The notes below the pieces were generated by a model. It was not told the origin of the DNA. It made no database searches and saw only the letters and a program-made list of their open reading frames with translations. A stretch of 64,000 bases of DNA from Brevibacterium senegalense (lineage in GTDB: Bacteria; Actinomycetota; Actinomycetes; Actinomycetales; Brevibacteriaceae), in contig NZ_HE978601.1 in NCBI RefSeq assembly GCF_000285835.1, positions 317,827 through 381,826 of the forward strand, in the 5' to 3' direction. The position numbers were made by a program, and so were the translations under genes. This document shows, piece by piece, positions 44,133-53,443 of the stretch (its first letter is position 1; each line of letters starts with the position of its first letter).

Positions 44133-45356
44133 TCACCGCCGGCGCTGATCGACCTCGCGGTTGCGCTGCACCTGCGGGCCGGACGGCTCGCGCTTCGTCA
44201 CGACGATCGGCTCCTGCGCGGCGACGACCAATTCCTCGGGACCGCCGGAGTCCGCGGACTCACCGGACTGGGAGGCGTCCGCGTGAGCGTCCGTCCGGGC
44301 GGCCTCGGCGGGGGTGCCGCTCCCCTCCGCCCCGCGGACCACGACGTGCAGCGTCGCCTCCGGGTCGACGGACCGCTTGATGACGGCCAGCGCGACGGGA
44401 CCCAGCTCCCAGTGGAGCGCGGACGTGGTCACGTGGCCCACGGCGCGCAGCTGGCCGCGGACCTCGGCGCGGACCTCGGCTCCGGCGTCCGGGACGAGGT
44501 GCCCGGAGCCGTCCAGGTGGAGGAACACGATCCGGCGGGGCGGCTGGCCCAGGTTGTGGACGCGGGCGACGGCCTCCTGGCCGCGGTAGCAGCCCTTCGC
44601 CAGGTGCACGGCGGTGCGCAGCAGGTCCAGCTCGCCCACGAGCGCGCGGTGGTCGATGTCCTGCGCGTCCGGCCGCCACGCCTCGATGCGCAGCGCGTCC
44701 CACGCGTCACGACCGGCGACCTCGAGGCCCTCGTGCCGCCATTCCCGCAGCACCTCCCGTTCGACGACGGCGATGCGGAAGTCGATCGAGGCGCCCGGGT
44801 GGCTGGACGACGCGGCCTGCTGGCCCGCGTCGACCACGGCGTACGAGGCGGAGCCCAGACCGATCGCCGGCCACGGATCGTCCCACACGATCGTGGTCGC
44901 GAGGTCCGCTGGCGGTGCGCCCACGAACCCGACCGCCTGGTGGCTGGCGGTCATGTCCTCGATCTCGACGCGCAGCATGAAGCGCATGCGGTCGAGGAAG
45001 CCGATCGCCTCGTCCGTGCGCAGGTCCGACAGGGCCCAGAGGACCTCGCCGTCGTCGACGAGGCGCAGCCAGCCCTCGATGTGGCCGGTGGGCGAGAGCA
45101 CGAGCGTCTCCGTCGACTGCCCCGGTGCCAGCTGATCGATCTTCTGCGAGGTGAGCGAGTTGAGCCACGTGAGCCGGTCCGGGCCGGTGAAGCGGAAGAC
45201 GCGGGTGGCGGACAGGTCCGCGACCGCCGCGCCGTCGGCCAGCTGGCGCTGCTCCTTGAGCGGGATGCCGAAGTGGGCGACCTCGCCAGCGCGCTCATCC
45301 TGGCCGAACACCGCGGACGACCGCGGGAAGATCAGGGCGTTCGGGGGCGTGCTCAT
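44133..45356 (-). CDS. ygfZ: YgfZ/GcvT-like folate-binding protein
   Basis: This 407-residue protein resembles the T-protein of glycine cleavage but carries the YgfZ signature KGCYRGQEAVARVHNLG. YgfZ proteins bind tetrahydrofolate and support assembly or repair of iron-sulfur enzymes. The N-terminal folate domain includes FRFTGPDRLTWLNSLTSQK. The C-terminal 50 residues are a low-complexity extension. The ATG at 45356 has GGAGGAG 7 bases upstream. Confidence 0.92.
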   Translation of the reverse strand: MSTPPNALIFPRSSAVFGQDERAGEVAHFGIPLKEQRQLADGAAVADLSATRVFRFTGPDRLTWLNSLTSQKIDQLAPGQSTETLVLSPTGHIEGWLRLVDDGEVLWALSDLRTDEAIGFLDRMRFMLRVEIEDMTASHQAVGFVGAPPADLATTIVWDDPWPAIGLGSASYAVVDAGQQAASSSHPGASIDFRIAVVEREVLREWRHEGLEVAGRDAWDALRIEAWRPDAQDIDHRALVGELDLLRTAVHLAKGCYRGQEAVARVHNLGQPPRRIVFLHLDGSGHLVPDAGAEVRAEVRGQLRAVGHVTTSALHWELGPVALAVIKRSVDPEATLHVVVRGAEGSGTPAEAARTDAHADASQSGESADSGGPEELVVAAQEPIVVTKREPSGPQVQRNREVDQRRR

Positions 45357-45395
45357 GGGGGCTCCTCCATCGGTCGGTGGGTCGGTGCAGGCGGC

Positions 45396-46157
45396 TCAGC
45401 CCGGGCGCCTGCTGAGGGCGCCGTCGACCGCGTCGCGGATCCGCTCGACGAAACCGTCCAGCAGCTCTCCTCCCGAGTCCAACGCGCCCAGGACCGGGCC
45501 GTATTCCGAGGCGCTGTCGCAGGCCTCGCGGATCGAGGCGGACAGGTCCCCGATGGGACGGGCGACGGGGTCCATGACGGAGCTGAGGTCGATCGCCTCG
45601 AGCGTGTCCGCGGCGGTGCAGAGGGAGTCGAGCGCGTCCGCGCCCTGCGTCGCGATGTCGCCCAAGGAGTCGAAGGTGCTGCGCCAGCCGGTGTCCGCGG
45701 GGTTCCGCAGGCTCCCGGTCTCCAGGTCCACGACGGTCGCGACGGAGATGAGGGTGGGCGCCACATCGTCGACCAGCGAGTCCGCGACCGCGAGGGTCCG
45801 GCTGGCCGCGTCCATGTCGTCGCGCAGGCCGGGCACCCATTCGAGCTGCGGCATCGGGAATGCGGCGAGCTCCTCCTGGGCGTCGTCCAGCGAGTCGCGG
45901 ACGCGGGTCAGGTCCGCGTCCGCCGCGGCGGGGTCCGCCAGGAGGGTGTCGAAGAGCGAGTCCGCGCTGTCCGTCGTCGCATCCAGTGCGGCGGTGAGCC
46001 GGTCGACCCGGTTGTAGACGGTGACGGCGCACGCGGCGAGGACCAGCAGCAGGACCAGGAGGACCACGCCGGTGGACAGCAGCACGCGCGGCCAGCGCCG
46101 GGGCGGCGGACCGGGGTCGTGCGCGTGGGGGCGCGCGAGGATCCGGGTGGACTCCAC
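45396..46157 (-). CDS. single-pass membrane protein of unknown function
   Basis: This protein of about 253 residues has a basic N-terminus rich in Pro/His/Arg (1-25), one membrane helix (LLSTGVVLLVLLLVLAACAV, about 27-47) and a 200-residue external helical domain, acidic and rich in Asp/Ser/Leu (RVDRLTAALDATTDSADSLF and similar), suggesting coiled coils. I do not recognise the family. The GTG at 46157 follows the stop of the FABP-like gene by 7 bases, so they share an operon. The start is not firm. Confidence 0.65.
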   Translation of the reverse strand: MESTRILARPHAHDPGPPPRRWPRVLLSTGVVLLVLLLVLAACAVTVYNRVDRLTAALDATTDSADSLFDTLLADPAAADADLTRVRDSLDDAQEELAAFPMPQLEWVPGLRDDMDAASRTLAVADSLVDDVAPTLISVATVVDLETGSLRNPADTGWRSTFDSLGDIATQGADALDSLCTAADTLEAIDLSSVMDPVARPIGDLSASIREACDSASEYGPVLGALDSGGELLDGFVERIRDAVDGALSRRPG

Positions 46158-46164
46158 GCCGGGG

Positions 46165-46785
46165 TCAGCCCAGGACGGACGGAGTGGTGCGGGTGAGGTC
46201 CGCAGAGACGTGGGCGGCGGCCTCGTGGCCGTTCGCGGCCATCTCCCACACCCACATGAGGCGTCCCTCGACCAGGCCGTACATGCGGCTGGAGGCGCTG
46301 TAGTCCAGTGCGGTGGGGGTCTTGACGCCGCCGTCGGAGACGAGGTCCACCCGCGGGCCCGCGACGCGTCCCGCGTAGTGCTCCATGAGGCCGTGCGGAT
46401 AGGACAGGGCGACCTCGAGGTCGAAGTCGTCGCGCTCCGTGCGCAGCTCCTCGACCGCGGCGGCGGTGGTGTACGGCGAGTCCGCGGTGGGCGGCAGCAG
46501 GCCGGGCCCGGTGTCATGGTCGCCGCGGGTGCGCGCCAGCTGCCAGATGCCCGTCTCCACGCCCAGCAGTTCGTGGGGCTCGCCGGCCGGGCCGTCGGTC
46601 AGCCACGTGCGCCCCGTGTAGAGCAGGTACGGCGCGTTCCCCTCCCGGGTGAAGGAGAGGTGCTGGCGGATGGGGCGCTCAGGGACGTCCGTGTAGACGA
46701 CGGCGCCGTGTCCCTCCCAGTCCCCGATGAGCCAGGCGAGCGGGACGAGTTCCGGCTGCAGGTCGACGGGGATCTCGACGGGCAT
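46165..46785 (-). CDS. FABP-family (nitrobindin-like) protein
   Basis: This 206-residue ten-stranded beta-barrel protein is of the DUF1794/nitrobindin type. The hallmark N-terminal motif GxWxGxG appears as LIGDWEGHGAV, and a late histidine (ANGHEAAAHVS) is where heme-binding members place a ligand. Related actinobacterial proteins are described as heme-binding peroxynitrite isomerases; heme binding here is not shown. It starts 3 bases after the 38-residue gene stop, so the three genes 45396-46905 form one operon. Confidence 0.85.
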   Translation of the reverse strand: MPVEIPVDLQPELVPLAWLIGDWEGHGAVVYTDVPERPIRQHLSFTREGNAPYLLYTGRTWLTDGPAGEPHELLGVETGIWQLARTRGDHDTGPGLLPPTADSPYTTAAAVEELRTERDDFDLEVALSYPHGLMEHYAGRVAGPRVDLVSDGGVKTPTALDYSASSRMYGLVEGRLMWVWEMAANGHEAAAHVSADLTRTTPSVLG

Positions 46786-46788
46786 GGG

Positions 46789-46905
46789 TCAGCGCTTCAC
46801 CTTGAAGAGGTTGACGACGACCTTGACGCCCACGCCCAGGGCACCCAGAGCGGCCAGGGCGACGAGCGCCTCGAAGAAGAGGACGAGTCCGGTGTAGTTC
46901 TCCAT
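46789..46905 (-). CDS. 38-residue membrane micro-protein
   Basis: The frame ATG 46905 to stop 46789 encodes one hydrophobic helix (LVLFFEALVALAALGALGVG) with a short basic end (NLFKVKR). Support for a real gene: a TAGACT -10 (46913-46918) exactly 7 bases before the ATG, as at other leaderless genes here; a clean membrane-protein composition; and only 3 bases to the next gene. The function is unknown. Confidence 0.65.
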   Translation of the reverse strand: MENYTGLVLFFEALVALAALGALGVGVKVVVNLFKVKR

Positions 46906-46912
46906 GGGCGGC

Positions 46913-46918
46913 AGTCTA
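46913..46918 (-). promoter_or_regulatory. -10 box of the 46905-45396 operon (leaderless)
   Basis: TAGACT on the reverse strand, 7 bases before the ATG of the 38-residue gene. Confidence 0.5.
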
Positions 46919-46948
46919 ACCCAGGGATCTCACAGACATGCAGGCGGC

Positions 46949-47743
46949 TCAGATGCCGGCGACGCGGGTGAGGACGTAGACGATGACGCCGCCCAGCGCG
47001 ATGGGCGCCGCCCCCAGCGAGGCGTGCACCGCGAAGAGCCGGGCCTTGTCGCGCCGGGTCGAGTCCGACAGCGCCTGCGCCTGGTACTTCGACTGGGCGA
47101 CGAGGCCCAGCAGCCGGTCGACCGCCGCCGCCAGCACGCCCATGATCGCGCCCAGCACGCCTGCCAGCACGAGGCCGGAGGCGAGGTCGCCCAGCAGGAG
47201 CGCGACGATGAGTCCGCCCACTGCTCCGGCCGCGATCGCCAGCGGCGAGGTGTAGCGCGCCGGCCACGGCAGCGCCGTCGCGGCGAGCGCCAGGACGACG
47301 GCGACGAGACCGGCGAGGATCGTGCCGTGGTCCGGCGTCAGACGGAACGTCGCGATCCAGGTCGCCGCGGACAGGATGATGGCCACTCCCGCCACCTGCG
47401 CGGCTACGTTCGCGGTCGCGTGCGTCGCGCCCATCCCGCGGGAGAGGTTCTGGACGAACGCCCACAGCAGGCCGATGCCCACGAGCGTGGGCAGCCACTC
47501 GAGGAACGGCTCCGCCTCCGCCAGCACCGTCGCGGACAGGCCCGCACCGCCCAAGACCGCCAGCATGATCGAGGTGGCGCGCGGCTGCGGAGAATCCGTG
47601 AGCCGGGGCCACCCGTAGGCGAACACGAGCATGACGAGCGCAGCCCCCGGCGCGAACGCCAAGGACGGTTTGAAGAGGTGCTCGCCCAGCACCGTCGACA
47701 CCCCCAGCACCAGGGTGAGGCACAGGGCGATCACGACGCGCAT
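46949..47743 (-). CDS. multi-pass membrane protein of unknown function
   Basis: This 264-residue protein has about seven hydrophobic helices (starting MRVVIALCLTLVLGVSTVLG), short loops and a central AAQVAGVAIILSAATW region. The C-terminal part holds a cytoplasmic loop (SKYQAQALSDSTRRDKARLF) and a final helix. No transporter signature is recognised. ATG 47743 is chosen because GGAGGGG lies 11 bases upstream; other starts extend the frame by up to 37 residues. It is divergent from mshD. Confidence 0.68.
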   Translation of the reverse strand: MRVVIALCLTLVLGVSTVLGEHLFKPSLAFAPGAALVMLVFAYGWPRLTDSPQPRATSIMLAVLGGAGLSATVLAEAEPFLEWLPTLVGIGLLWAFVQNLSRGMGATHATANVAAQVAGVAIILSAATWIATFRLTPDHGTILAGLVAVVLALAATALPWPARYTSPLAIAAGAVGGLIVALLLGDLASGLVLAGVLGAIMGVLAAAVDRLLGLVAQSKYQAQALSDSTRRDKARLFAVHASLGAAPIALGGVIVYVLTRVAGI

Positions 47744-47868
47744 CCATCTCAACACCCCTCCATCCTGCATCACCGGCCCGCACGTGTCGCATCGCCGCGC
47801 ACGGGTGGGCGTCCGCGGGTCGCCCGGGCCTAAGCTGGTGCGACGGCGACGCATGCGCAGGAGGACCC

Positions 47869-48813
47869 TTGACTCACAGCACCGCGGGCACCGCCCGCCT
47901 CATCACCCCCATGGACCTGGACGGGGCGCGGGCGCTCCTCGAGTCCGCGACCCGCGCGGACGGACCGGCACCGCTGTCCGACGGACTGCTCGAGGCGGCC
48001 GCCGCCGGCACCGCCGTCCTCGTGGGCGTCACCGTCCCCGCGGACGACGAGGCCGCCCTGTCCGCTCCGCTCCTGGGCGTGGGCGCCGCCGCCCTGCAGG
48101 GAGACCGCTGGGCCGCCGAGGCCGTCGTCGACCCCGCACACCGCGGCCGAGGCCTGGGCCGGCTCCTCGTGACCGCCCTGGACCGCGCCGCCCGGGAGGC
48201 CGGCGGCCGGCCGTGGTTCTGGTCGCACGGCGACCACCCCGCCGCAGCGCACATGGCCGCGCAGTCAGGCTTCTCCCGCTCCCGCGAGCTGCTCCAGCTC
48301 ACGACGGAGGGGGTCCCCGACCCCCCGGAGCCCCGGGTGCCCGAGGGCACGGTGCTGCGCAGCGTGCGCCCGGCCGATGCCGAGGCCTGGGCCCGGGTCA
48401 ACAACGCGGCCTTCAGCTGGCACCCGGAGCAGGGCGGACAGGACCCCGCGGACTACCGGGCGCGGCTTCAGGATCCGGACTTCGACCTCGGCGGCGTCGT
48501 CATCGCAGAGGCGACGGCCGACGGCCGGCTGCTGGGATTCCACGAGACGAAGATGCACGCGGACCACCCGTCGGGGCTGCGGATGGGCGAGGTCCACGTC
48601 ATCGGCGTCGACCCTCAGGTGCACGCGCGCGGCCTGGGCCGGGCGCTCCTGCTCGAGGGGATGCGACGGCTGGTCTCGGCGGGGGCGGAGGCCATCGAAC
48701 TCTACGTCGAGAGCGACAACGAGAAGGCTCTGCCGCTGTACAGGGCGGTCGGATTCTCACGTACCGTTGTCCACGTGAGTTACGAGCCCGCGGAGGACCC
48801 CCATGCAGCATGA
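47869..48813 (+). CDS. mshD: mycothiol synthase
   Basis: This 314-residue protein has two GNAT acetyltransferase domains. The first has [14 protein letters not shown], and the active C-terminal one has [23 protein letters not shown]. MshD acetylates Cys-GlcN-Ins with acetyl-CoA, the last mycothiol step. The start is TTG 47869, fixed by GGAGGA (47860-47865); TAAGCT (47831-47836) is a plausible -10. The end overlaps the ppk start by 11 bases, so mycothiol synthase and polyphosphate kinase are translationally linked. Confidence 0.93.
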   Translation: MTHSTAGTARLITPMDLDGARALLESATRADGPAPLSDGLLEAAAAGTAVLVGVTVPADDEAALSAPLLGVGAAALQGDRWAAEAVVDPAHRGRGLGRLLVTALDRAAREAGGRPWFWSHGDHPAAAHMAAQSGFSRSRELLQLTTEGVPDPPEPRVPEGTVLRSVRPADAEAWARVNNAAFSWHPEQGGQDPADYRARLQDPDFDLGGVVIAEATADGRLLGFHETKMHADHPSGLRMGEVHVIGVDPQVHARGLGRALLLEGMRRLVSAGAEAIELYVESDNEKALPLYRAVGFSRTVVHVSYEPAEDPHAA

Positions 48814-50983
48814 CGTGACGGCCTTCGGGGACGAGCACGACCTGCCGGCGGCGCCGGACCGCTTCCTGGACCGGGAGCTGTCGTGGCTCGCGTTCAACGA
48901 GCGCGTCCTCGACATGGCCGCGGACCAGACGCTCCCCCTGCTGGAGCGGGTCAACTTCCTGTCGATCTTCGCCTCGAACCTGGACGAGTTCTTCATGGTG
49001 CGCGTCGCGGGCCTCAAGCGGCGGATCTCGACGGGGCTGGCCGTCCCGTCCGTCACCGGCACCCAGCCCCGCGCCACGATGAAGGCGATCACGCAGAAGG
49101 CGAGCGCGCTGGCCCGCCGCCATGCCGACCTCTACCGACTGGACATCCGACCCCGCCTCGAAGGGGAGGACATCCACGTCGTGGGCCTGGACGACCTGAC
49201 GGAGGCGGAGCGGGCCAGCATGGCCCGCCTCTTCGAGGAGCGCGTCTTCCCCGTGCTCACCCCGCTGGCCGTCGACCCGGCCCACCCGTTCCCCTACGTG
49301 TCCGGGCTGTCGCTCAACCTGGGCGTCGTCCTGCGCCATCCGCGGTCCGGCGTGGAGCACTTCGCCCGCGTCAAGGTCCCGCCGGTCCTGCCCCGCTTCA
49401 TCGACGTCGCCTCGATCCAGCCGGACGGGCAGAGCGGGCGCGGCTCCCGGACCACCGCGGACCCGGACGCGGCCGCCCGGTTCCTGCCCATCGAGGAACT
49501 CATCACCGCCCACCTCGACATCCTGTTCGAAGGCATGGAAGTCGTGTCCGCCTCGTGCTTCCGCATCACCCGCAACGAGGACGTCGCCGTCGAGGAGGAC
49601 GACGCGGAGAACCTCCTCAAGGCGCTGGAGCAGGAGCTGGAGCGCCGCCGGTTCGGCCCCGCCGTCCGCCTCGAGGTCACGGACGACATGCACCCGCGCG
49701 TGCGCGAGCTGCTGGTGTCCGAGCTGGCCCTGAACGAGTCGGAGATCTACGAGCTGCCCACCCCGCTCGACCTGCGCGGGCTGTCGATCCTGGCGGACAT
49801 CCCGCGCGAGGACCTCCACTACCCCAAGGCCGTGCCGTTCGTCAGCCGCGCCCTGGCGGAGGCGGAGTCCTCCGACCAGCCGGACGTCTTCAGCGCGCTG
49901 CGCGATCGCGAGATCCTGCTGCAGCACCCGTACGAGTCCTTCTCCACGAGCGTCCAGGCGTTCATCGAGCAGGCCGCGGCGGACCCGCACGTCGTCGCGA
50001 TCAAGCAGACCCTCTACCGCACCAGCGGCGACTCCCCCATCGTCGACGCACTCATCGAGGCGGCGCAGGCCGGCAAGCAGGTGCTGGCGGTCGTGGAGAT
50101 CAAGGCGCGCTTCGACGAGGCGAACAACATCACGTGGGCCCGCAAGCTGGAGCGCGCCGGCGTCCACGTGGTCTACGGGATCGTGGGCCTCAAGACGCAC
50201 GCGAAGCTGTGCATGGTCGTGCGCCAGGAGCCGGGCGGCCTGCGCCGCTACTGCCACGTGGGCACCGGCAACTACCACCCCAAGACCGCCCGCATCTACG
50301 AGGACCTGGGCCTGCTGAGCTCCGATCCGGTCGTGGGCCGCGACATCGCGAAGCTCTTCAACCAGCTGTCCGGCCTGGCTCCGGACACCACGTACTCCCG
50401 CCTGCTCGTCGCACCGTCGCGGGTGCGCGAGGGCCTGCTGGAGCACGTCCGGGAGGCGACGGAGCGCGCGCGGCGGGGCGAGCGGGCGCGCATCCGGATG
50501 AAGATGAACTCGATCGTCGACGAGGCCATCATCGACCACCTCTACCTGGCCTCGCGCGCAGGTGTGGAGGTGCAGCTGTTCGTGCGCGGGATCTGCGCGA
50601 TCCGCCCCGGCATCCCCGGCCTCAGCGACAACATCGAGGTGCGGTCGATCCTGGGCCGCTTCCTGGAGCACTCGCGGGCCTTCGTCTTCGAGCACGGGGA
50701 CCGGCTGCAGCACGCGGAGGCGTCGATCGGCTCCTCCGACCTCATGCACCGCAACCTGGACCGCCGGGTCGAGGCGCTTGTCCGCCTCCAGGACCCGCAG
50801 CACGTCGACGAGGTCCGCCAGATGCTCGACCTGGCCTTCAGCGACTCGACCGCGCACTTCGAGCTGGACTGCGACGGCGTCTGGACGCGCATCGCCTCCG
50901 ATGCCGACGGCGCGGCACTGGACGACTATCAGCAGCAGCTCTACCGGGCCCACCGCACGCGCTGGTCGAGGCAGCGCGGATGA
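48803..50983 (+). CDS. ppk: polyphosphate kinase 1
   Basis: This 726-residue PPK1 makes polyphosphate from ATP reversibly. The N-terminal domain opens with [18 protein letters not shown], and the head and catalytic domains follow. The phospho-accepting histidine is His466 in [12 protein letters not shown], with [20 protein letters not shown] downstream and [19 protein letters not shown] near the C-terminal domain. It overlaps mshD by 11 bases upstream and mutT1 by four bases downstream. With pst, pit and senX3-regX3 in the window it fits a local phosphate theme, but I see no PHO box directly before mshD-ppk. Confidence 0.96.
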   Translation: MQHDVTAFGDEHDLPAAPDRFLDRELSWLAFNERVLDMAADQTLPLLERVNFLSIFASNLDEFFMVRVAGLKRRISTGLAVPSVTGTQPRATMKAITQKASALARRHADLYRLDIRPRLEGEDIHVVGLDDLTEAERASMARLFEERVFPVLTPLAVDPAHPFPYVSGLSLNLGVVLRHPRSGVEHFARVKVPPVLPRFIDVASIQPDGQSGRGSRTTADPDAAARFLPIEELITAHLDILFEGMEVVSASCFRITRNEDVAVEEDDAENLLKALEQELERRRFGPAVRLEVTDDMHPRVRELLVSELALNESEIYELPTPLDLRGLSILADIPREDLHYPKAVPFVSRALAEAESSDQPDVFSALRDREILLQHPYESFSTSVQAFIEQAAADPHVVAIKQTLYRTSGDSPIVDALIEAAQAGKQVLAVVEIKARFDEANNITWARKLERAGVHVVYGIVGLKTHAKLCMVVRQEPGGLRRYCHVGTGNYHPKTARIYEDLGLLSSDPVVGRDIAKLFNQLSGLAPDTTYSRLLVAPSRVREGLLEHVREATERARRGERARIRMKMNSIVDEAIIDHLYLASRAGVEVQLFVRGICAIRPGIPGLSDNIEVRSILGRFLEHSRAFVFEHGDRLQHAEASIGSSDLMHRNLDRRVEALVRLQDPQHVDEVRQMLDLAFSDSTAHFELDCDGVWTRIASDADGAALDDYQQQLYRAHRTRWSRQRG

Positions 50984-51954
50984 GCCCCACCCCCGTCAGC
51001 CACGCCGGGGAGTCCGCCCGCCTCAAAGCGGACGTCCTGGCCGCGGGCTGCGTCCTGTGGCGCGAGCGCCAGTACGGCCTGGAAGTCCTCCTGGTGCACC
51101 GCCCGCGCTACCGCGACTGGTCGTGGCCCAAGGGCAAGGTGGACAAGGGCGAGACCCTGCCCGAGGCCGCGGTCCGGGAGGTGCGCGAGGAGACCGGGTA
51201 CGACGTCCAGCTGGGCCTGCCGCTGCCCAGCGCGCGGTACACGGTGGGCAAGAACCTGCGGAAGCACGTCGCCTACTGGGCCGCGGAGGTGACGGAACGG
51301 CCCCGGGGCACGATCGCGGACCTCAAGGAGATCGACGAGGCGGAGTGGATGACGGTCGAGGAGGCGCGCCGGCGCCTCACCCGGTTCGCCGACCGCGAGC
51401 AGCTGGACAAGGTCGAACAGGCGCACGCCTCCGGCAGTCTGCGCGCGTGGCCGTTCATCATCGTCCGGCACGGGAAGGCGTTCCCGCGCAGCAAGTGGCA
51501 CGAGACGGAGCACGAGCGCCCCCTCCTGGCGATCGGCACGCGACAGTCGCTGGCGCTCACGGGGCTGCTGTCCGCCTGGCCCGTCAAGCGCCTGGTCTCC
51601 AGCCCCTGGAAGCGCTGCGTGGCGACGCTGACGCCGTTCGCAGCCGCGAGCGGCAAGCGGGTCCGCAAGAGCGGGCCACTGAGCGAGAAGGCCAACGCGA
51701 AGGACGCCGCGAAGACGGAGGCGGTGCTCACGAAGATCCTGCACAAGGGGATCCCCACCGCGCTGTGCACGCACCGTCCGGTGCTGCCGACCGTGCTGGA
51801 CGTCCTGGCCCGGCACTCGCCGGAGGGACTGGCGAAGTCGCTGCCCCCGCGGGATCCGTACATGAACCCGGGCGAGATCCTCGTCGCCTACGTGCGCCCG
51901 GGTCCCGTCCCCCGGATCGTCGAGCTCGAGCGCTACCGCCCCATCGACACGTGA
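50980..51954 (+). CDS. mutT1: NUDIX hydrolase fused to histidine phosphatase (MutT1 type)
   Basis: The 324-residue protein has an N-terminal Nudix domain with the complete box [20 protein letters not shown] (about 49-68) and a C-terminal histidine-phosphatase domain starting [14 protein letters not shown], with CTHRPVLP later. Mycobacterial MutT1 has this two-domain plan and clears 8-oxo-dGTP and diadenosine polyphosphates; the same role is inferred. The ATG overlaps the ppk stop (ATGA at 50980-50983). Pairing with ppk is conserved in many actinobacteria. Confidence 0.9.
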   Translation: MSPTPVSHAGESARLKADVLAAGCVLWRERQYGLEVLLVHRPRYRDWSWPKGKVDKGETLPEAAVREVREETGYDVQLGLPLPSARYTVGKNLRKHVAYWAAEVTERPRGTIADLKEIDEAEWMTVEEARRRLTRFADREQLDKVEQAHASGSLRAWPFIIVRHGKAFPRSKWHETEHERPLLAIGTRQSLALTGLLSAWPVKRLVSSPWKRCVATLTPFAAASGKRVRKSGPLSEKANAKDAAKTEAVLTKILHKGIPTALCTHRPVLPTVLDVLARHSPEGLAKSLPPRDPYMNPGEILVAYVRPGPVPRIVELERYRPIDT

Positions 51955-52062
51955 CGGCGGCGACACCCCGCGGCCGGCGCGCGGTCGCAGCGTGACGCCC
52001 GTCACCACGGCTGGACGCCCACTGCGAGGACTGTGAGCAGAATCCCATGCTCCGGGGATCCC

Positions 52063-52102
52063 ATTCACCGCGTGTTCACATTCCGCAACCTTGTGGGTCA
52101 CC
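52063..52102 (+). promoter_or_regulatory. PHO box upstream of pstS
   Basis: Direct repeats with an 11-base period: ATTCACC (52063), GTTCACA (52074), a weak GCAACCT (52085) and GGTCACC (52096). A TAACGT hexamer (52112-52117) is suitably placed as -10. The same pattern lies before phoU, so RegX3-type control of pst is likely. Confidence 0.75.
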
Positions 52103-52194
52103 CGGCACTCGTAACGTGTGGACCGCACTCGGGGACATCCCCCTGCACTGGGGAATCCCCCGGATGTCCCACACCTTGATCGAAAGGCACCCAC

Positions 52195-53286
52195 GTGAAG
52201 CTCAAGCGTTTCGGCACGGCCGCAGCATTCCTCGCGGCCGGAGCACTCACCCTCTCCGCCTGCGGCGGCGGCGACACCTCCGGCTCCGAGGGCGGCGAGT
52301 CCGCTGACGCGGGTTCGGCGGCCGGCACCCTGATCGGCGGCGGCGCCTCCTCGCAGGAGTCCGCCATGACCGCCTGGACGCAGGGCGTCACCGAGGTCTC
52401 CCCCGACCTCACCGTCAACTACGACCCGGTCGGCTCCGGCGCGGGCCGCGAGGGCTTCCTCGCCGGCCAGTACTCCTTCGCGGGCTCCGACGCCGCGATG
52501 GACGAGGAGGAGCAGGCATCGGCAGAGGAGATCTGCGGCCCGGAGGGCGTCTTCCACGTCCCGTCCTACATCTCCCCCGTCGCTGTCGCCTTCAACCTCG
52601 AGGGCGTCGACACCGTGAACATGGACGCGGAGACGATCGCTCAGGTCTTCGCCGGTGAGATCACCACCTGGAACGACGAGAAGATCGCGGAGCAGAACGA
52701 GGGCACGGAGCTCCCCGACACCCCGATCACCGTCGTGCACCGCGCCGACGACTCGGGCACGACGGAGAACTTCACGGCGTACCTCACCGAGGCCGCGGGC
52801 GACGCCTGGGAGTACGACGAGGTCGAGACCTGGCCGTCCGAGATCGCAGCGGAGTCCGCGCAGCAGACCTCCGGTGTCGTCTCGCTGGCCGGCAGCACCG
52901 ACGGTGCGATCACCTACGCGGACGCCTCGCAGGTGGGCGAGCTGGGCACTGTCGCCGTGGGCGTGGGCGACGAGTACGTCGAGTACTCCGCTGACGCCGC
53001 CTCGGCCGCCGTCGACGCCTCCGAGCAGAACGAGGACGGCTCCGTCGAGCTGGACCGCAGCACGGAGGAGGCCGGCGTCTACCCGATCGTCCTCGTCTCG
53101 TACCACATCTACTGCCAGCAGTACCAGGATCAGGAGACCGCTGACCTGGCCAAGGCATTCGGTGAGTACGTCATCTCCGAGGAGGGCCAGCAGGCCGCCG
53201 CGGACTCGGCCGGCTCCGCGCCGATCTCCGAGGACACCCGCTCCGCCGCTGCTGAGCGCCTGGGCGCCATCGCGGTCCAGGGCTGA
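52195..53286 (+). CDS. pstS: phosphate-binding lipoprotein PstS
   Basis: The 363-residue protein has a lipoprotein signal (VKLKRFG start, lipobox LSAC with Cys23), then an acidic Ser/Glu linker and a type II periplasmic-binding fold. Phosphate-binding elements include LIGGGASSQESAM, NYDPVGSGAGREGF, AGSDAAM and HRADDSGTTENF. It delivers phosphate to PstCA from the cell surface. The GTG at 52195 follows GAAAGGCAC. A stable hairpin lies between it and pstC, likely lowering expression of the downstream genes relative to pstS. Confidence 0.96.
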   Translation: MKLKRFGTAAAFLAAGALTLSACGGGDTSGSEGGESADAGSAAGTLIGGGASSQESAMTAWTQGVTEVSPDLTVNYDPVGSGAGREGFLAGQYSFAGSDAAMDEEEQASAEEICGPEGVFHVPSYISPVAVAFNLEGVDTVNMDAETIAQVFAGEITTWNDEKIAEQNEGTELPDTPITVVHRADDSGTTENFTAYLTEAAGDAWEYDEVETWPSEIAAESAQQTSGVVSLAGSTDGAITYADASQVGELGTVAVGVGDEYVEYSADAASAAVDASEQNEDGSVELDRSTEEAGVYPIVLVSYHIYCQQYQDQETADLAKAFGEYVISEEGQQAAADSAGSAPISEDTRSAAAERLGAIAVQG

Positions 53287-53315
53287 CGGACAGCTCTGAC
53301 GCACCATCCGGCGAC

Positions 53316-53348
53316 GCCGCCGGTCCGCTCGTGGAGCGGGCCGGCGGC
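53316..53348 (+). terminator. intra-operon hairpin between pstS and pstC
   Basis: Arms 53316-53330 and 53334-53348 form a 15-base stem with one wobble pair and a GTG loop. It sits 30 bases after pstS with pstC 95 bases further on, suiting a partial terminator or a 3' stabiliser of pstS mRNA. Confidence 0.6.
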
Positions 53349-53443
53349 ACCGTCGGTCCTGCACACTGGTACGCAGCAGGACGAACGAAACCGACACACG
53401 CCCGGGCCGCCGCCCGGATCGCGACACTCCGAGGGGAGTCACA

